Under the pieces are notes generated by a model, which made no database searches, had not been told where the DNA came from, and saw only the letters and a list, made by a program, of their open reading frames with translations. Shown in pieces: positions 26,143 to 34,034 of a stretch of 64,000 bases of DNA. Source of the DNA: an alpha proteobacterium IMCC14465. GTDB lineage: Bacteria > Pseudomonadota > Alphaproteobacteria > RS24. Made by a program: the position numbers and the translations under genes. How positions within the stretch are numbered: position 1 is the stretch's first letter; each line of letters begins with the position of its first letter. The stretch covers positions 422,596 through 486,595 of the forward strand of contig ALYF01000002.1 of assembly GCA_000293845.2 (NCBI GenBank), read 5' to 3'.

Positions 26143-26188
26143 GCGGATGATCATTACGCGGTTAACCCATTGCGGCATGATCATCCGC
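26143..26188. repeat. Inverted repeat between convergent genes
   Basis: GCGGATGATCAT (26143-26154) and ATGATCATCCGC (26177-26188) are perfect 12-bp arms around a 22-base centre that itself repeats GCGG. Each arm contains the palindrome ATGATCAT. It stands between two convergent genes, so it may end transcription or bind protein; there is no T-run on either side. Confidence 0.7.
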
Positions 26189-26221
26189 ATCTATAAATGA
26201 CTCAGGCTCGGGTCATAATGA

Positions 26222-26605
26222 TTAGCTATGAGCGGCCTTCATAGCATCCTCGAAAGTCATTAAATCAAAATAGTCGCGCCAATGGGTAATAAGCCCCTTC
26301 TCAAAGGTCATAATCCCGCACACTGGCAGTTCGACCCATTTTTCATTAATCAAAAACTTATCTGTTCGCTCCGTAAAAACACTATTGGCGTCATCTTCAG
26401 CAATATAGTGGATATCCCAGACGATGCGCTGGCTCATCTCCAACACAGGCGCGATAAATTCTCTAATCTTATCGTGCCCCTCCATCACCGGCAGAGGTAT
26501 ATTATGGTAGACACAATTTTCTGACATCATGGCAAGAATCTTGTCCAGATTTTTATCTTCCCAAGCAGCAATAAATTCTCTGGTAAGTTGGATATTATAT
26601 GTCAT
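26222..26605 (-). CDS. NTF2-like protein, limonene-1,2-epoxide hydrolase/SnoaL type
   Basis: A 127-residue single-domain protein. TREFIAAWEDKNLDKILAMMSENCVYHNIPLPVMEGHDKIREFI is the typical start of the LEH-like branch, and IHYIAEDDANSVFTERTDKFLINEKWVELPVCGIMTFEKGLITHWRDYFDL contains the Asp/Arg/Asp-type residues (D-x-F, R, D) of that active site. It may hydrolyse an epoxide or act as an isomerase; no partner is adjacent. The ATG at 26605 has GGGAG upstream; the longer in-frame TTG frame is rejected. Confidence 0.75.
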   Translation of the reverse strand: MTYNIQLTREFIAAWEDKNLDKILAMMSENCVYHNIPLPVMEGHDKIREFIAPVLEMSQRIVWDIHYIAEDDANSVFTERTDKFLINEKWVELPVCGIMTFEKGLITHWRDYFDLMTFEDAMKAAHS

Positions 26606-26732
26606 GACCCTACTCCCGAACCTAAAACAGTTCATTGTTAATGCTTTCAAGCACCCTTTTTTCTTAAAATACAATAAGAGTTTGACCTTACGCCCTGTGG
26701 GAGAAAAATCCAGAAACAAACAACGAGCAGTT

Positions 26733-26763
26733 GTGGGTATTTGTGGTGGGTATTTGTGGTGGG
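26733..26763. repeat. 13-bp tandem duplication at the tRNA-Val 3' end
   Basis: GTGGGTATTTGTG occurs twice in a row (26733-26745, 26746-26758) and a third copy begins at 26759 inside the acceptor arm. On the minus strand this repeats the CCCACCA end of the tRNA. It is probably a slippage duplication. Confidence 0.8.
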
Positions 26764-26831
26764 CGATACTGGGATTGAACCAGTGACCCCTACAATGTCA
26801 ATGTAGTGCTCTCCCGCTGAGCTAATCGCCC
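26757..26831 (-). tRNA. tRNA-Val (anticodon GAC)
   Basis: A full cloverleaf reads on the minus strand: acceptor GGGCGAT/ATCGCCC, D arm GCTC-AGCGGGA-GAGC, anticodon arm CTACA-TTGACAT-TGTAG with anticodon GAC, T arm ACTGG-TTCAATC-CCAGT, discriminator A and an encoded CCA. All stems pair perfectly. Confidence 0.97.
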
Positions 26832-26849
26832 CACTCACAAGAGACACGG

Positions 26850-26877
26850 TTATTACAAGAAAAAAAAATAAAATCAA
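26850..26877 (-). promoter_or_regulatory. Likely promoter of tRNA-Val
   Basis: On the minus strand TTGATT (26877-26872) and TAATAA (26855-26850) are separated by 16 bases and lie about 20 bases upstream of the mature tRNA end, with a long T-run in the spacer. Spacing and sequence fit a housekeeping promoter. Confidence 0.45.
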
Positions 26878-26945
26878 CTTGATTGACCTAACCCAATACC
26901 ATTTAAATTAGGCATATCGTTTAGCTTATAGAAAGTGCGTTCGTC

Positions 26946-27281
26946 ATGTCCCAGTCTTCATCACAAAGCACCATCATCAATGTGAGTACCATCGACTTAA
27001 TTTCAGAAGCAGAAATCCAATACATGATATCCAAATTCAATAAATACAGTGAGGCTGATTTTAAAAAACACCTTGCTTCTAAAGGATGTTTGAGGTGGAA
27101 GTTGAGCCGTGTTTGGAACAAAGAGGGTGCTTTTCGCCTTATGTCCATATTCGAATATAAGGATGAAAAATCCTTCCACAAATGTCAGGATTTTTTTCAG
27201 CAGGTGGAAGATAGTTCCAACGAACAGCCGCTGAAAATAATATCTAACAGAGCCGTCATTGTCAGCGAATTTATAGCTTAA
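26946..27281 (+). CDS. Small hypothetical protein upstream of an SDR
   Basis: A 111-residue protein I do not recognise. It has no signal peptide or membrane helix. The pattern (SEAEIQYMISKFNKYSEADFKKHLASKGCLRWKLSRVWNKEGAFRLMSIFEYKDEKSFHKCQDFFQQ) alternates helices and strands in a way that would suit a ferredoxin-like dimeric alpha/beta barrel, as often found beside oxidoreductases, but this is a guess. The Shine-Dalgarno sequence is weak. Its stop codon lies in the first units of a hexanucleotide repeat. It probably shares a transcript with the SDR and monooxygenase genes. Confidence 0.6.
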   Translation: MSQSSSQSTIINVSTIDLISEAEIQYMISKFNKYSEADFKKHLASKGCLRWKLSRVWNKEGAFRLMSIFEYKDEKSFHKCQDFFQQVEDSSNEQPLKIISNRAVIVSEFIA

Positions 27282-27313
27282 GCTTAAGCTTAAGCTTAAG
27301 CTTAAGCTTAAGC
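27275..27313. repeat. Hexanucleotide tandem repeat (AGCTTA, 6.5 units)
   Basis: Six perfect AGCTTA units (27275-27310) plus AGC. The unit series is self-complementary (AAGCTT and TTAA palindromes), so the RNA can fold on itself. It contains the stop codon of the small protein gene and ends 24 bases before the SDR start codon. Confidence 0.93.
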
Positions 27314-27337
27314 CTGACAAAAAAAATAGAGGGATAC

Positions 27338-28162
27338 ATGATCAAGAATTTTCAAAATAAATCTGTGCTAATTACAGGAGCGGCCACAGGCATAGGTCGT
27401 GCTCTTGCGCACGAATTAGCTCAACGTGGCGCCATCGTATATGTCACCGCCCTCACCAAAAAAGAGGCTCAGATTGTGGTCGATGAAATCACATCTGCGA
27501 ATGGTAAAGCGATTGCCGCCAAGCTGGATGTCGGCAAATTCAAAGAAATTGAAAAAATTATTAATCTCGTCGTCAGCGAACAAGGGCAGCTTGATATTAT
27601 GATTAATAATGCTGGCGTCGCTTATGTCGGTGAGAGCTATGACATGCAAATCGAGACGATTGAGCAACTGGCTCATATTAATTTCACAGCGGTGAATGCC
27701 GGTGCCATTTTGGCTTATACGCAAATGAAGAAGCAAGGTTTCGGGCATATTCTAAACACGGCATCAATGGGCGGATTTCTGCCGACCCCTGGCATGGCTG
27801 TTTATGCGGCGACCAAACATGGTGTGGTTGGGTTAACGACCTCACTGGCTGCAGAAGGTAAGGATTTTAATATTACTGTAAAAGCCTCCTGCCCCGGCTT
27901 TATAAAATCCGAGTTAATGAACAAATCCAGCGACGTCAGCAACAATATGAATGATTATCTAGACCTTTTGCCTGAAGCGGTTGACGCTAGCATTGCAGCT
28001 AAGACGATCATTGACGGGCTTGGCAAAAAACCAGTGTTAATTTTCACCCCCTATTATGCCAAGATTTCGTATTTCCTGAATAGGTTTATCCCGAACTTTA
28101 TGGCAAAGGGCGGCGACGATATCTTGAAGAAATATCGCCAAGCAACAGGCGTCCAAAACTAA
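27338..28162 (+). CDS. SDR-family oxidoreductase
   Basis: A 274-residue classical SDR. TGAATGIGRALA is the NAD(P) loop, NNAGVAYVGES the structural motif, and NTASMGGF with YAATKHG provides the catalytic Ser, Tyr and Lys. The C-terminal part (KISYFLNRFIPNFM) is hydrophobic, as in membrane-associated sterol/retinol-like SDRs. GAGGG stands before the ATG. It is followed after 20 bases by a Baeyer-Villiger-type monooxygenase, suggesting a joint oxidation route: alcohol to ketone, then ketone to ester. Confidence 0.88.
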   Translation: MIKNFQNKSVLITGAATGIGRALAHELAQRGAIVYVTALTKKEAQIVVDEITSANGKAIAAKLDVGKFKEIEKIINLVVSEQGQLDIMINNAGVAYVGESYDMQIETIEQLAHINFTAVNAGAILAYTQMKKQGFGHILNTASMGGFLPTPGMAVYAATKHGVVGLTTSLAAEGKDFNITVKASCPGFIKSELMNKSSDVSNNMNDYLDLLPEAVDASIAAKTIIDGLGKKPVLIFTPYYAKISYFLNRFIPNFMAKGGDDILKKYRQATGVQN

Positions 28163-28182
28163 CTTAAAAAAGAGATGAATTA

Positions 28183-29652
28183 ATGCAAAATAATAACCAA
28201 AAACGCACCGCCATTATTGGCGCCGGCATGGCAGGTTTGCTTGCCGCGATTAATTTGAAAAAAGCGCATCGGGATTTTATGGTTTTTGAAAAAGCCGACA
28301 GCCTTGGTGGCACTTGGCGAGACAATCGCTATCCCGGTTTGACCTGCGATGTCCCTGCACACGCATATACTTATAGCTTCGCCCCTTATGCGGAATGGAG
28401 CGCCTATCACGCAACAGGGCCAGAAATTAAACGCTATTTTGAGAAAGTAGCCGAGGATTTCGAGATAACCCCGTCCATCCATTTCAACACCGAAATTACG
28501 GCATGTCATTTCAACGAAACTGATAATAGCTGGCTGTTGAAAGACTCGCACGGCGAAAGCCATGTTTTTGATATTGTCATTGTGGCGTCAGGCGTTTTGC
28601 ACCACCCATCCTTGCCAGATATTAAAGGCCTGAACGACTTTCAGGGGTCGTGGTTTCACAGCGCGCAATGGGAAGATGGCCTTGAACTAGATGACAAAAA
28701 TATTGGTGTTGTCGGGTGCGGTTCATCCGGCGTTCAAATCGTCACAGCCTTAACATCTGTTGCCAAACAACTCATACATTTTCAGCGCTCCCCGCAATGG
28801 ATTATGCCTGTCGAGCAGTTCGATTATTCGGAAGAAGAAAAACAAGCATTCCGTGATAACCCGAAACTGATTGATGATATCCGCTATGACAAACAATATT
28901 GGGAAAATATCTATCGGTTTAATAAGGGCATTATTAATCCTGACAGTCCCGAAATGCAGATGGTGGAAGACATTTGCCGCGACTATCTCGAAAAAAGCAT
29001 TCACGACCCGGAACTGAGAGAAAAACTGCGCCCCGATTACCGTGCCGCTTGCAAGCGGCTGGTTTATAACTGGCAATATTATGACTGCGTCCAAAAGCCG
29101 AATGTCACAATCGAAACCAGCGCGATTGACCACGTCACAAAAACCGGCGTCCAATTGAGTGATGGCACTTTTCATGAACTGGACATTCTGGTTTTGGCAA
29201 CCGGCTTCCATGCCGACATGTTTATTAAACCAACATCCGTTATAGGCCGTGACGGCTTATCACTCGACACATTCTGGTCTCCGCGCCCTACCGCGCATTA
29301 TGCCGTCACTCTACCTGGCTTCCCCAATATGTTTATGTTGAATGGCCCGACGGGCCCTGTCGGCAATTTCTCCTTGATTGATATTGCCGAACGCCAATGG
29401 GGCTATATCGACCAGCTTCTCAACATCATACATGCGGGCGATGCAGAGACAATCGAACCTAAAGTCTCAGCCTTTGAAGATTACGAAAAGAGACGCATTG
29501 AAGCAGCTCAAAAAACAATTTTTGGATCAGGGTGTTCCAGTTGGTATCTCGATAAAACGGGTGTGCCAATGACATGGCCTTGGGGTTATCAGGATTTTGT
29601 TGATGCAATGCACCAACCTAATATGTCTGAATATGACATCCAAGCTTCTTGA
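28183..29652 (+). CDS. Flavin-containing Baeyer-Villiger-type monooxygenase
   Basis: A 489-residue class B flavoprotein monooxygenase. GAGMAG (13-18) binds FAD, GGTWRDNRYPGLTCDVPAHAY is typical of BVMOs, VVGCGSSGVQ (from about residue 175) binds NADPH, and F152-QGSWFHSAQW-162 followed by Glu matches the BVMO fingerprint FxGxxxHxxxW(P/D) except for the last residue. It inserts oxygen next to a carbonyl, giving esters or lactones. With the SDR upstream it may act on alicyclic or terpenoid ketones; the substrate is unknown. Confidence 0.88.
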   Translation: MQNNNQKRTAIIGAGMAGLLAAINLKKAHRDFMVFEKADSLGGTWRDNRYPGLTCDVPAHAYTYSFAPYAEWSAYHATGPEIKRYFEKVAEDFEITPSIHFNTEITACHFNETDNSWLLKDSHGESHVFDIVIVASGVLHHPSLPDIKGLNDFQGSWFHSAQWEDGLELDDKNIGVVGCGSSGVQIVTALTSVAKQLIHFQRSPQWIMPVEQFDYSEEEKQAFRDNPKLIDDIRYDKQYWENIYRFNKGIINPDSPEMQMVEDICRDYLEKSIHDPELREKLRPDYRAACKRLVYNWQYYDCVQKPNVTIETSAIDHVTKTGVQLSDGTFHELDILVLATGFHADMFIKPTSVIGRDGLSLDTFWSPRPTAHYAVTLPGFPNMFMLNGPTGPVGNFSLIDIAERQWGYIDQLLNIIHAGDAETIEPKVSAFEDYEKRRIEAAQKTIFGSGCSSWYLDKTGVPMTWPWGYQDFVDAMHQPNMSEYDIQAS

Positions 29653-29727
29653 TAAGGACACAAATTCTCTCAGCCTGTCTTTCATGTTGTCGCGCCATGC
29701 AGTATAAGGGCTGTATAGGAATATGAG

Positions 29728-30660
29728 ATGATGTCCACAGACAATACGGCCCAAGAGCCGGAGAAAAACTCAGAGCCAGCGCCTTTCAAATTAACCACCC
29801 CAAAGGCGCCGGAGAAAAACTCAGAGTCAGCGCATCCTATGTGGCTCATCACCTCGCCGCATAGTGGGCATTACTATCCGCGCGATTTTATTCTGAAATC
29901 CAAACTGGACAGTCAGCAACTTCGCCTATCTGAGGATATGCATGTCGACGCCTTGCTTTCTGATACGCCGAATGCTGGAGCAAGCCTGCTGACCGCCACC
30001 TACCCGCGCGCTTATGTTGACCTCAATAGAGAGCCTTATGAACTGGATGCGTCCATGTTCAGTGACCCGCTCCCTGAATATGTAAACACCGCATCCACCC
30101 GGGTTCTGGGGGGGCTTGGCACGATTGCAAAAATTGTCAGCGAACGGCTTGAGATTTATGACCGACCGCTTGCGTTCGCAGAAGCCGAAGCGCGTCTGGC
30201 TCAAATCTATTTCCCTTTCCACGCTTGCCTTAAACAGCAATTGGAAACCGCACAGCATTATTGGGGCGAAGCCTATTTGCTTGATGTTCACTCCATGCCC
30301 TCCAATGCCGTTCGAAAATATAAGGGCGGGAAATCCGGCAGTGTCGACTTCGTTCTAGGCAATCGCCATGGCAGAACTTGTGACCCCGCATATTTTGATG
30401 CGGTCTATAATTTCCTGACCGACAAAGGCTATTACGTTGAAAAAAACAAACCCTATGCGGGCGGCTATATTACGGAGCATTACGGCAAACCATCAGATGG
30501 GTTTCACACGCTTCAGTTGGAAATGAACCGAAAACTCTACATGAATGAGTCCACTTATGACTTACTGAGCCATAGTGATAAATTGAAAAATCTATTTTCC
30601 GATCTTGTGTCTATTCTAAACAACATGACCAATGAAAAACGCCAAAAGGCGGCTGAATGA
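29728..30660 (+). CDS. N-formylglutamate amidohydrolase family protein
   Basis: A 310-residue protein. TSPHSGHYYPRDF (SPHsG), VDLNREPYELD, LLDVHSMPSNAVR and YITEHYGKPSDGFHTLQLEMNRKLYM are the zinc-binding and catalytic blocks of the HutG/FGase family. It would release formate from N-formylglutamate or a related N-formyl amino acid, or be a general DUF-type amidohydrolase. AGGA lies seven bases before the first ATG. The first 37 residues contain a duplicated PEKNSExA segment and look dispensable. It overlaps hisN by four bases. Confidence 0.85.
   Translation: MMSTDNTAQEPEKNSEPAPFKLTTPKAPEKNSESAHPMWLITSPHSGHYYPRDFILKSKLDSQQLRLSEDMHVDALLSDTPNAGASLLTATYPRAYVDLNREPYELDASMFSDPLPEYVNTASTRVLGGLGTIAKIVSERLEIYDRPLAFAEAEARLAQIYFPFHACLKQQLETAQHYWGEAYLLDVHSMPSNAVRKYKGGKSGSVDFVLGNRHGRTCDPAYFDAVYNFLTDKGYYVEKNKPYAGGYITEHYGKPSDGFHTLQLEMNRKLYMNESTYDLLSHSDKLKNLFSDLVSILNNMTNEKRQKAAE
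29757..29833 (+). repeat. 26-bp in-frame direct repeat in the amidohydrolase N-terminus
   Basis: Copies at 29757-29782 and 29808-29833 differ at one base and lie 51 bases apart (17 codons). They encode PEKNSEPA and PEKNSESA before the conserved domain. Confidence 0.9.
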
Positions 30661-31490
30661 TGCCACAAATAGATAAAGAGATGAGCAAAGACGCCTTATT
30701 CACCTTTGCCAATGAACTGGCAGATGCCGCTGCGCAAATTACCCTTCCCCTGTTTCGTCAACCGCTTGATGTGTCCTCCAAATTGGAAGACGGCTTTGAC
30801 CCCGTCACCAAAGCCGATAAAGACACCGAACAAAAACTTCGAGATATAATTGAAGCGCGTTTCCCCGCGCATGCGATATTGGGCGAGGAGTTTGGCTTTA
30901 AGTCCGGCACGGCATATCAATGGACGTTAGACCCTATTGACGGCACACGCGCTTATATTTCTGGCATGCCAAGCTGGGGAACATTGGTTGCGCTTTCAAA
31001 AATAACCGAAGATGGAAGCCTGACCCCACTTATGGGTCTCGCTGACCAACCCTATATTAAAGAGCGTTATCTTGGCTGGATATCTGAAGATGTCACCGAA
31101 GCCAGCTTGTTTTCGCATGGAGCTGACAAGAAAAACATGTCCACACGGCAATGCGCCGCCATCGGAGATGCTGTATTGGCAACAACAGACTCCAATCTTT
31201 TTGTGAATACGCCGACCGAAAACCTATGGTTAAAGATCAGCACGCAAACACGCCTGAACAGATATGGTGGTGATTGGTATAACTACATGCTTCTCGCTGA
31301 CGGGCATGTCGATATTGTCCTCGAACAAGGCCTTCAAGCTTACGATATTCAAGCCCTCATTCCTATTATCTCAGCCGCAGGCGGTAAGGTTACGGATTGG
31401 CAAGGTAATGACCCTATGCTGGGTGGGCAGGTTCTCGCCTGCGGGGACGCTTCTCTTCACGCACAAATCATTGAGCTTCTAAACGCCTGA
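30657..31490 (+). CDS. hisN: Inositol-monophosphatase-family histidinol-phosphatase (HisN type)
   Basis: A 277-residue phosphatase of the IMPase superfamily. DPVTKADKDTE, GEEFG, LDPIDGTRAYISGMPSWGTL and GGDWYNYMLLADGHVDIVLEQGLQAYDIQALIPIISAAGG give the metal-binding Glu/Asp residues and the HisN-like C-terminal block. It probably dephosphorylates histidinol phosphate in histidine synthesis, though inositol-phosphatase activity cannot be excluded. The ATG overlaps the stop of the upstream amidohydrolase gene; the end overlaps the convergent hydrolase by 12 bases. Confidence 0.87.
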   Translation: MMPQIDKEMSKDALFTFANELADAAAQITLPLFRQPLDVSSKLEDGFDPVTKADKDTEQKLRDIIEARFPAHAILGEEFGFKSGTAYQWTLDPIDGTRAYISGMPSWGTLVALSKITEDGSLTPLMGLADQPYIKERYLGWISEDVTEASLFSHGADKKNMSTRQCAAIGDAVLATTDSNLFVNTPTENLWLKISTQTRLNRYGGDWYNYMLLADGHVDIVLEQGLQAYDIQALIPIISAAGGKVTDWQGNDPMLGGQVLACGDASLHAQIIELLNA

Positions 31491-32468
31491 TATTTTCATA
31501 AAGTGATTATCAATATCTTTGAGGAACGCCTGACGAGACGTGTCAGTCTCCATAAAAAGCTCGTGTCTTGTCTCTGGATATAATTTGCCATCTATGTCAT
31601 CCGACAGTGCCATTGCTTTAAATATCGCCTCATTAGCAACAAGCCTTTCATCTTCAGCGATACCTATAAAAACCGGAATATCTAAACGCGACAAGAAATT
31701 TTTAGTGAGTGTATTCTGCATGGCATTCACCGCCCCCACCGACCAGCTATGGCTCTTATAGGCAATATTAACATGTGGGTGACGGTCAACAATTCTTTCA
31801 TTTCTCTCAAACCGGCTATCATCCATCGTCACACGGTTATAACTCGACCGCCCTGTTGCCCGGTCAGTCGCGGCAGATTTGAGCTTCAGATGACCCAAGC
31901 CAAGCAACTCATAAATACGCGTCACGCCCTTCAGCAATAAGAGCTGAAAAGGATGTTCTTTCAGGCCAATCATAGGCGCCGAAAGCGCAAGGGCATGAAA
32001 CAATCCCTGATGCAGCACACAAGCGCGCAAATTAATCTGCCCACCCATACTATGCGAGACACCAAAATAAGGCGGCGGAAAAAGCGGCATAATAAAATCA
32101 CGCATCACGCTATTCAGGTCAGAGATATTTTTGTCAAAATCTGTAAAATGCAGCACATCCCGCCGGATATCAGAGCGACCGCCAGAACAGCCATGACTTC
32201 GCCATTCAACCATCGCGACCCGGTATCCCATGTTCAAAAAATCCGAAATGGTCTCAGCGTATTTTTCCATATATTCGGCATAGCCGTGGCTCAGAACAAT
32301 CGTGCCTTTGGTTTTTTCAGGTGATACCAAACTTTCAAAGAGACCAACGCGAAGAGACACATCCGCCTCAACAGGGATGAGATAACAAATGCCTGACGGC
32401 ATAGGGACATCCTGCCCCTCTAGAAACACGCTTCTCGGAAACTGACTCTCTGAAACTTTTTTAGTCAT
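31479..32468 (-). CDS. Alpha/beta hydrolase, lysophospholipase/serine aminopeptidase S33 type
   Basis: A 329-residue PldB-like hydrolase. LSHGYAEYMEKYAETISDFLNMGYRVAMVEWRSHGCSGG is the oxyanion region, GVSHSMGGQ the nucleophile elbow with Ser, EDERLVAN supplies the acid and ETRHELFME the His. No signal peptide is evident. It likely cleaves lysophospholipids or monoacylglycerols. Its gene is convergent with hisN and divergent from the NSS transporter gene. Confidence 0.85.
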   Translation of the reverse strand: MTKKVSESQFPRSVFLEGQDVPMPSGICYLIPVEADVSLRVGLFESLVSPEKTKGTIVLSHGYAEYMEKYAETISDFLNMGYRVAMVEWRSHGCSGGRSDIRRDVLHFTDFDKNISDLNSVMRDFIMPLFPPPYFGVSHSMGGQINLRACVLHQGLFHALALSAPMIGLKEHPFQLLLLKGVTRIYELLGLGHLKLKSAATDRATGRSSYNRVTMDDSRFERNERIVDRHPHVNIAYKSHSWSVGAVNAMQNTLTKNFLSRLDIPVFIGIAEDERLVANEAIFKAMALSDDIDGKLYPETRHELFMETDTSRQAFLKDIDNHFMKISGV

Positions 32469-32561
32469 GCAGATGCATTACTCATTACAATCAATTTGGA
32501 TACAACTTTTCATTTTGCCCGAACCCGACTATTCATGTATTTAACTATTTAGGGGAAAACA

Positions 32562-33938
32562 ATGTCAGAAAATAGACACGCACCTATCAAAGAAAATCTA
32601 GCCTGGTCATCACATATCGGTTTTTTACTGGCCTGCGTCGGCGCCGCAATCGGCCTCGGTAATATATGGAAGTTTCCTTATATGGCCGGCACTCAAGGTG
32701 GTGGCGCTTTTGTGCTCGTTTATCTGGTTACTATTTTCCTTATTGCAATTCCTGTTGCCGCCGCTGAGTTGATTACAGGTCGGATGGCACGGCGCAATGC
32801 GGTCGATTCCGTTATCCATCTTGCCCAAGATACAAAAACCCCATCCCTATTTGGCCTTGTTGGACTTGTTGCCGTGCTGGCAAGTTTTATGTTGCTCACT
32901 TTTTATCCGGTCATTTCCGGTTGGGTGATGGCTTATCTTGGCAAATCACTCATGGGCGGTTTTTCAGGTTTTGATGCGGCACAAGTCTCGGCGGAATTTA
33001 ATAACCTCCTCGCCAACCCGGCAGAGATGATTTTTTGGCAGGTTTTATTCCTAGCACTGACAGGTTTTGTGGTCTCGCGGGATATTCGTTCCGGCCTCGA
33101 AAAAGCCAACCTCTTTTTAATGCCCGTTCTGTTTCTCATGCTTGTTATGGTTGTCATTTATGGTGCCATTCAAGGAGATATCGGTGCGGCGGTTAGCTTC
33201 CTCTTTACCCCTGATTTTTCCAGCATCACACCCGAAGTCATTCTCTCAGCCGTCGGACACGGGTTTTTCTCAGTAGGTGTCGGCGCGGCCATGCTTATCA
33301 CTTATGGGGCTTATCTAAACCACAATGTCAGTATTGGCGAAGCCGCCATCACGATTGGCATTGCTGATACAGTTATCGCCTTACTTGCTGGTATTGGTAT
33401 TTTCGCCATCGTCTTTGGGCAGGGGCTAGAGCCTGCACAAGGCCCAGGGCTTATTTTCGTCACCCTTCCCCTCGCCTTTTCAGATATGGCGGGCGGCAGT
33501 TTCTTTGCGGCGCTATTTTTCCTACTTGTGGTTTTTGCCGCGCTCACTTCAAACCTTGCACTCACAGAAGTGATTGTGCGCTTTGTCAGTGACCGGCTGG
33601 GGACATCGCGCGCGAAAACAACCTTTGGGGTTTTGCTCATTTCTTTTCTTATTGGCCTGACAACTATATTTTCGTTCAATATTTTAAGCGACTTCCGACT
33701 GTCAGACACAGGTGTCTTTGCCGACAAAACATTATTTGATGCAAAGGATTATGTGACATCCAATATTCTCATGCCACTTGGTGGCTTGCTGATTGTAGCC
33801 TTTGCGGGGTGGATTGTACCGGCCAAAACCTCACTGGCGCATTTCGGTGGCGCGGCTTGGATGCACACTATTTGGCTGTGGCTGTCCCGCCTTATCGCGC
33901 CCATTGGCGTTATTTGGGTCTTTATCAGTAATTTATAA
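32562..33938 (+). CDS. Sodium-dependent transporter, NSS (SNF) family
   Basis: A 458-residue inner-membrane transporter with about 11-12 helices. GFLLACVGAAIGLGNIWKFPYMAGTQGGGAFVLVYL is the family signature with the Na+-binding unwound TM1, and the next helices follow the LeuT/TnaT pattern. It should import an amino acid or similar solute with Na+, which suits a marine habitat. GGGGAAAAC precedes the ATG. Substrate unknown. Confidence 0.93.
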   Translation: MSENRHAPIKENLAWSSHIGFLLACVGAAIGLGNIWKFPYMAGTQGGGAFVLVYLVTIFLIAIPVAAAELITGRMARRNAVDSVIHLAQDTKTPSLFGLVGLVAVLASFMLLTFYPVISGWVMAYLGKSLMGGFSGFDAAQVSAEFNNLLANPAEMIFWQVLFLALTGFVVSRDIRSGLEKANLFLMPVLFLMLVMVVIYGAIQGDIGAAVSFLFTPDFSSITPEVILSAVGHGFFSVGVGAAMLITYGAYLNHNVSIGEAAITIGIADTVIALLAGIGIFAIVFGQGLEPAQGPGLIFVTLPLAFSDMAGGSFFAALFFLLVVFAALTSNLALTEVIVRFVSDRLGTSRAKTTFGVLLISFLIGLTTIFSFNILSDFRLSDTGVFADKTLFDAKDYVTSNILMPLGGLLIVAFAGWIVPAKTSLAHFGGAAWMHTIWLWLSRLIAPIGVIWVFISNL

Positions 33939-34034
33939 AACGCCCTGAACGATATTTATATAATCAACTATCACTTACTGTTACGAGTATATTGGTGACA
34001 GTGTTATCGGGTCGTAGGGAGTTAAGTCCGTAAA

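Noticed and set aside
27003..27320. Minus-strand frame starting with a Ser-Leu repeat
   Set aside because: The repeat is only the translation of the AGCTTA tandem; the frame lies opposite the small plus-strand gene and has no family match.
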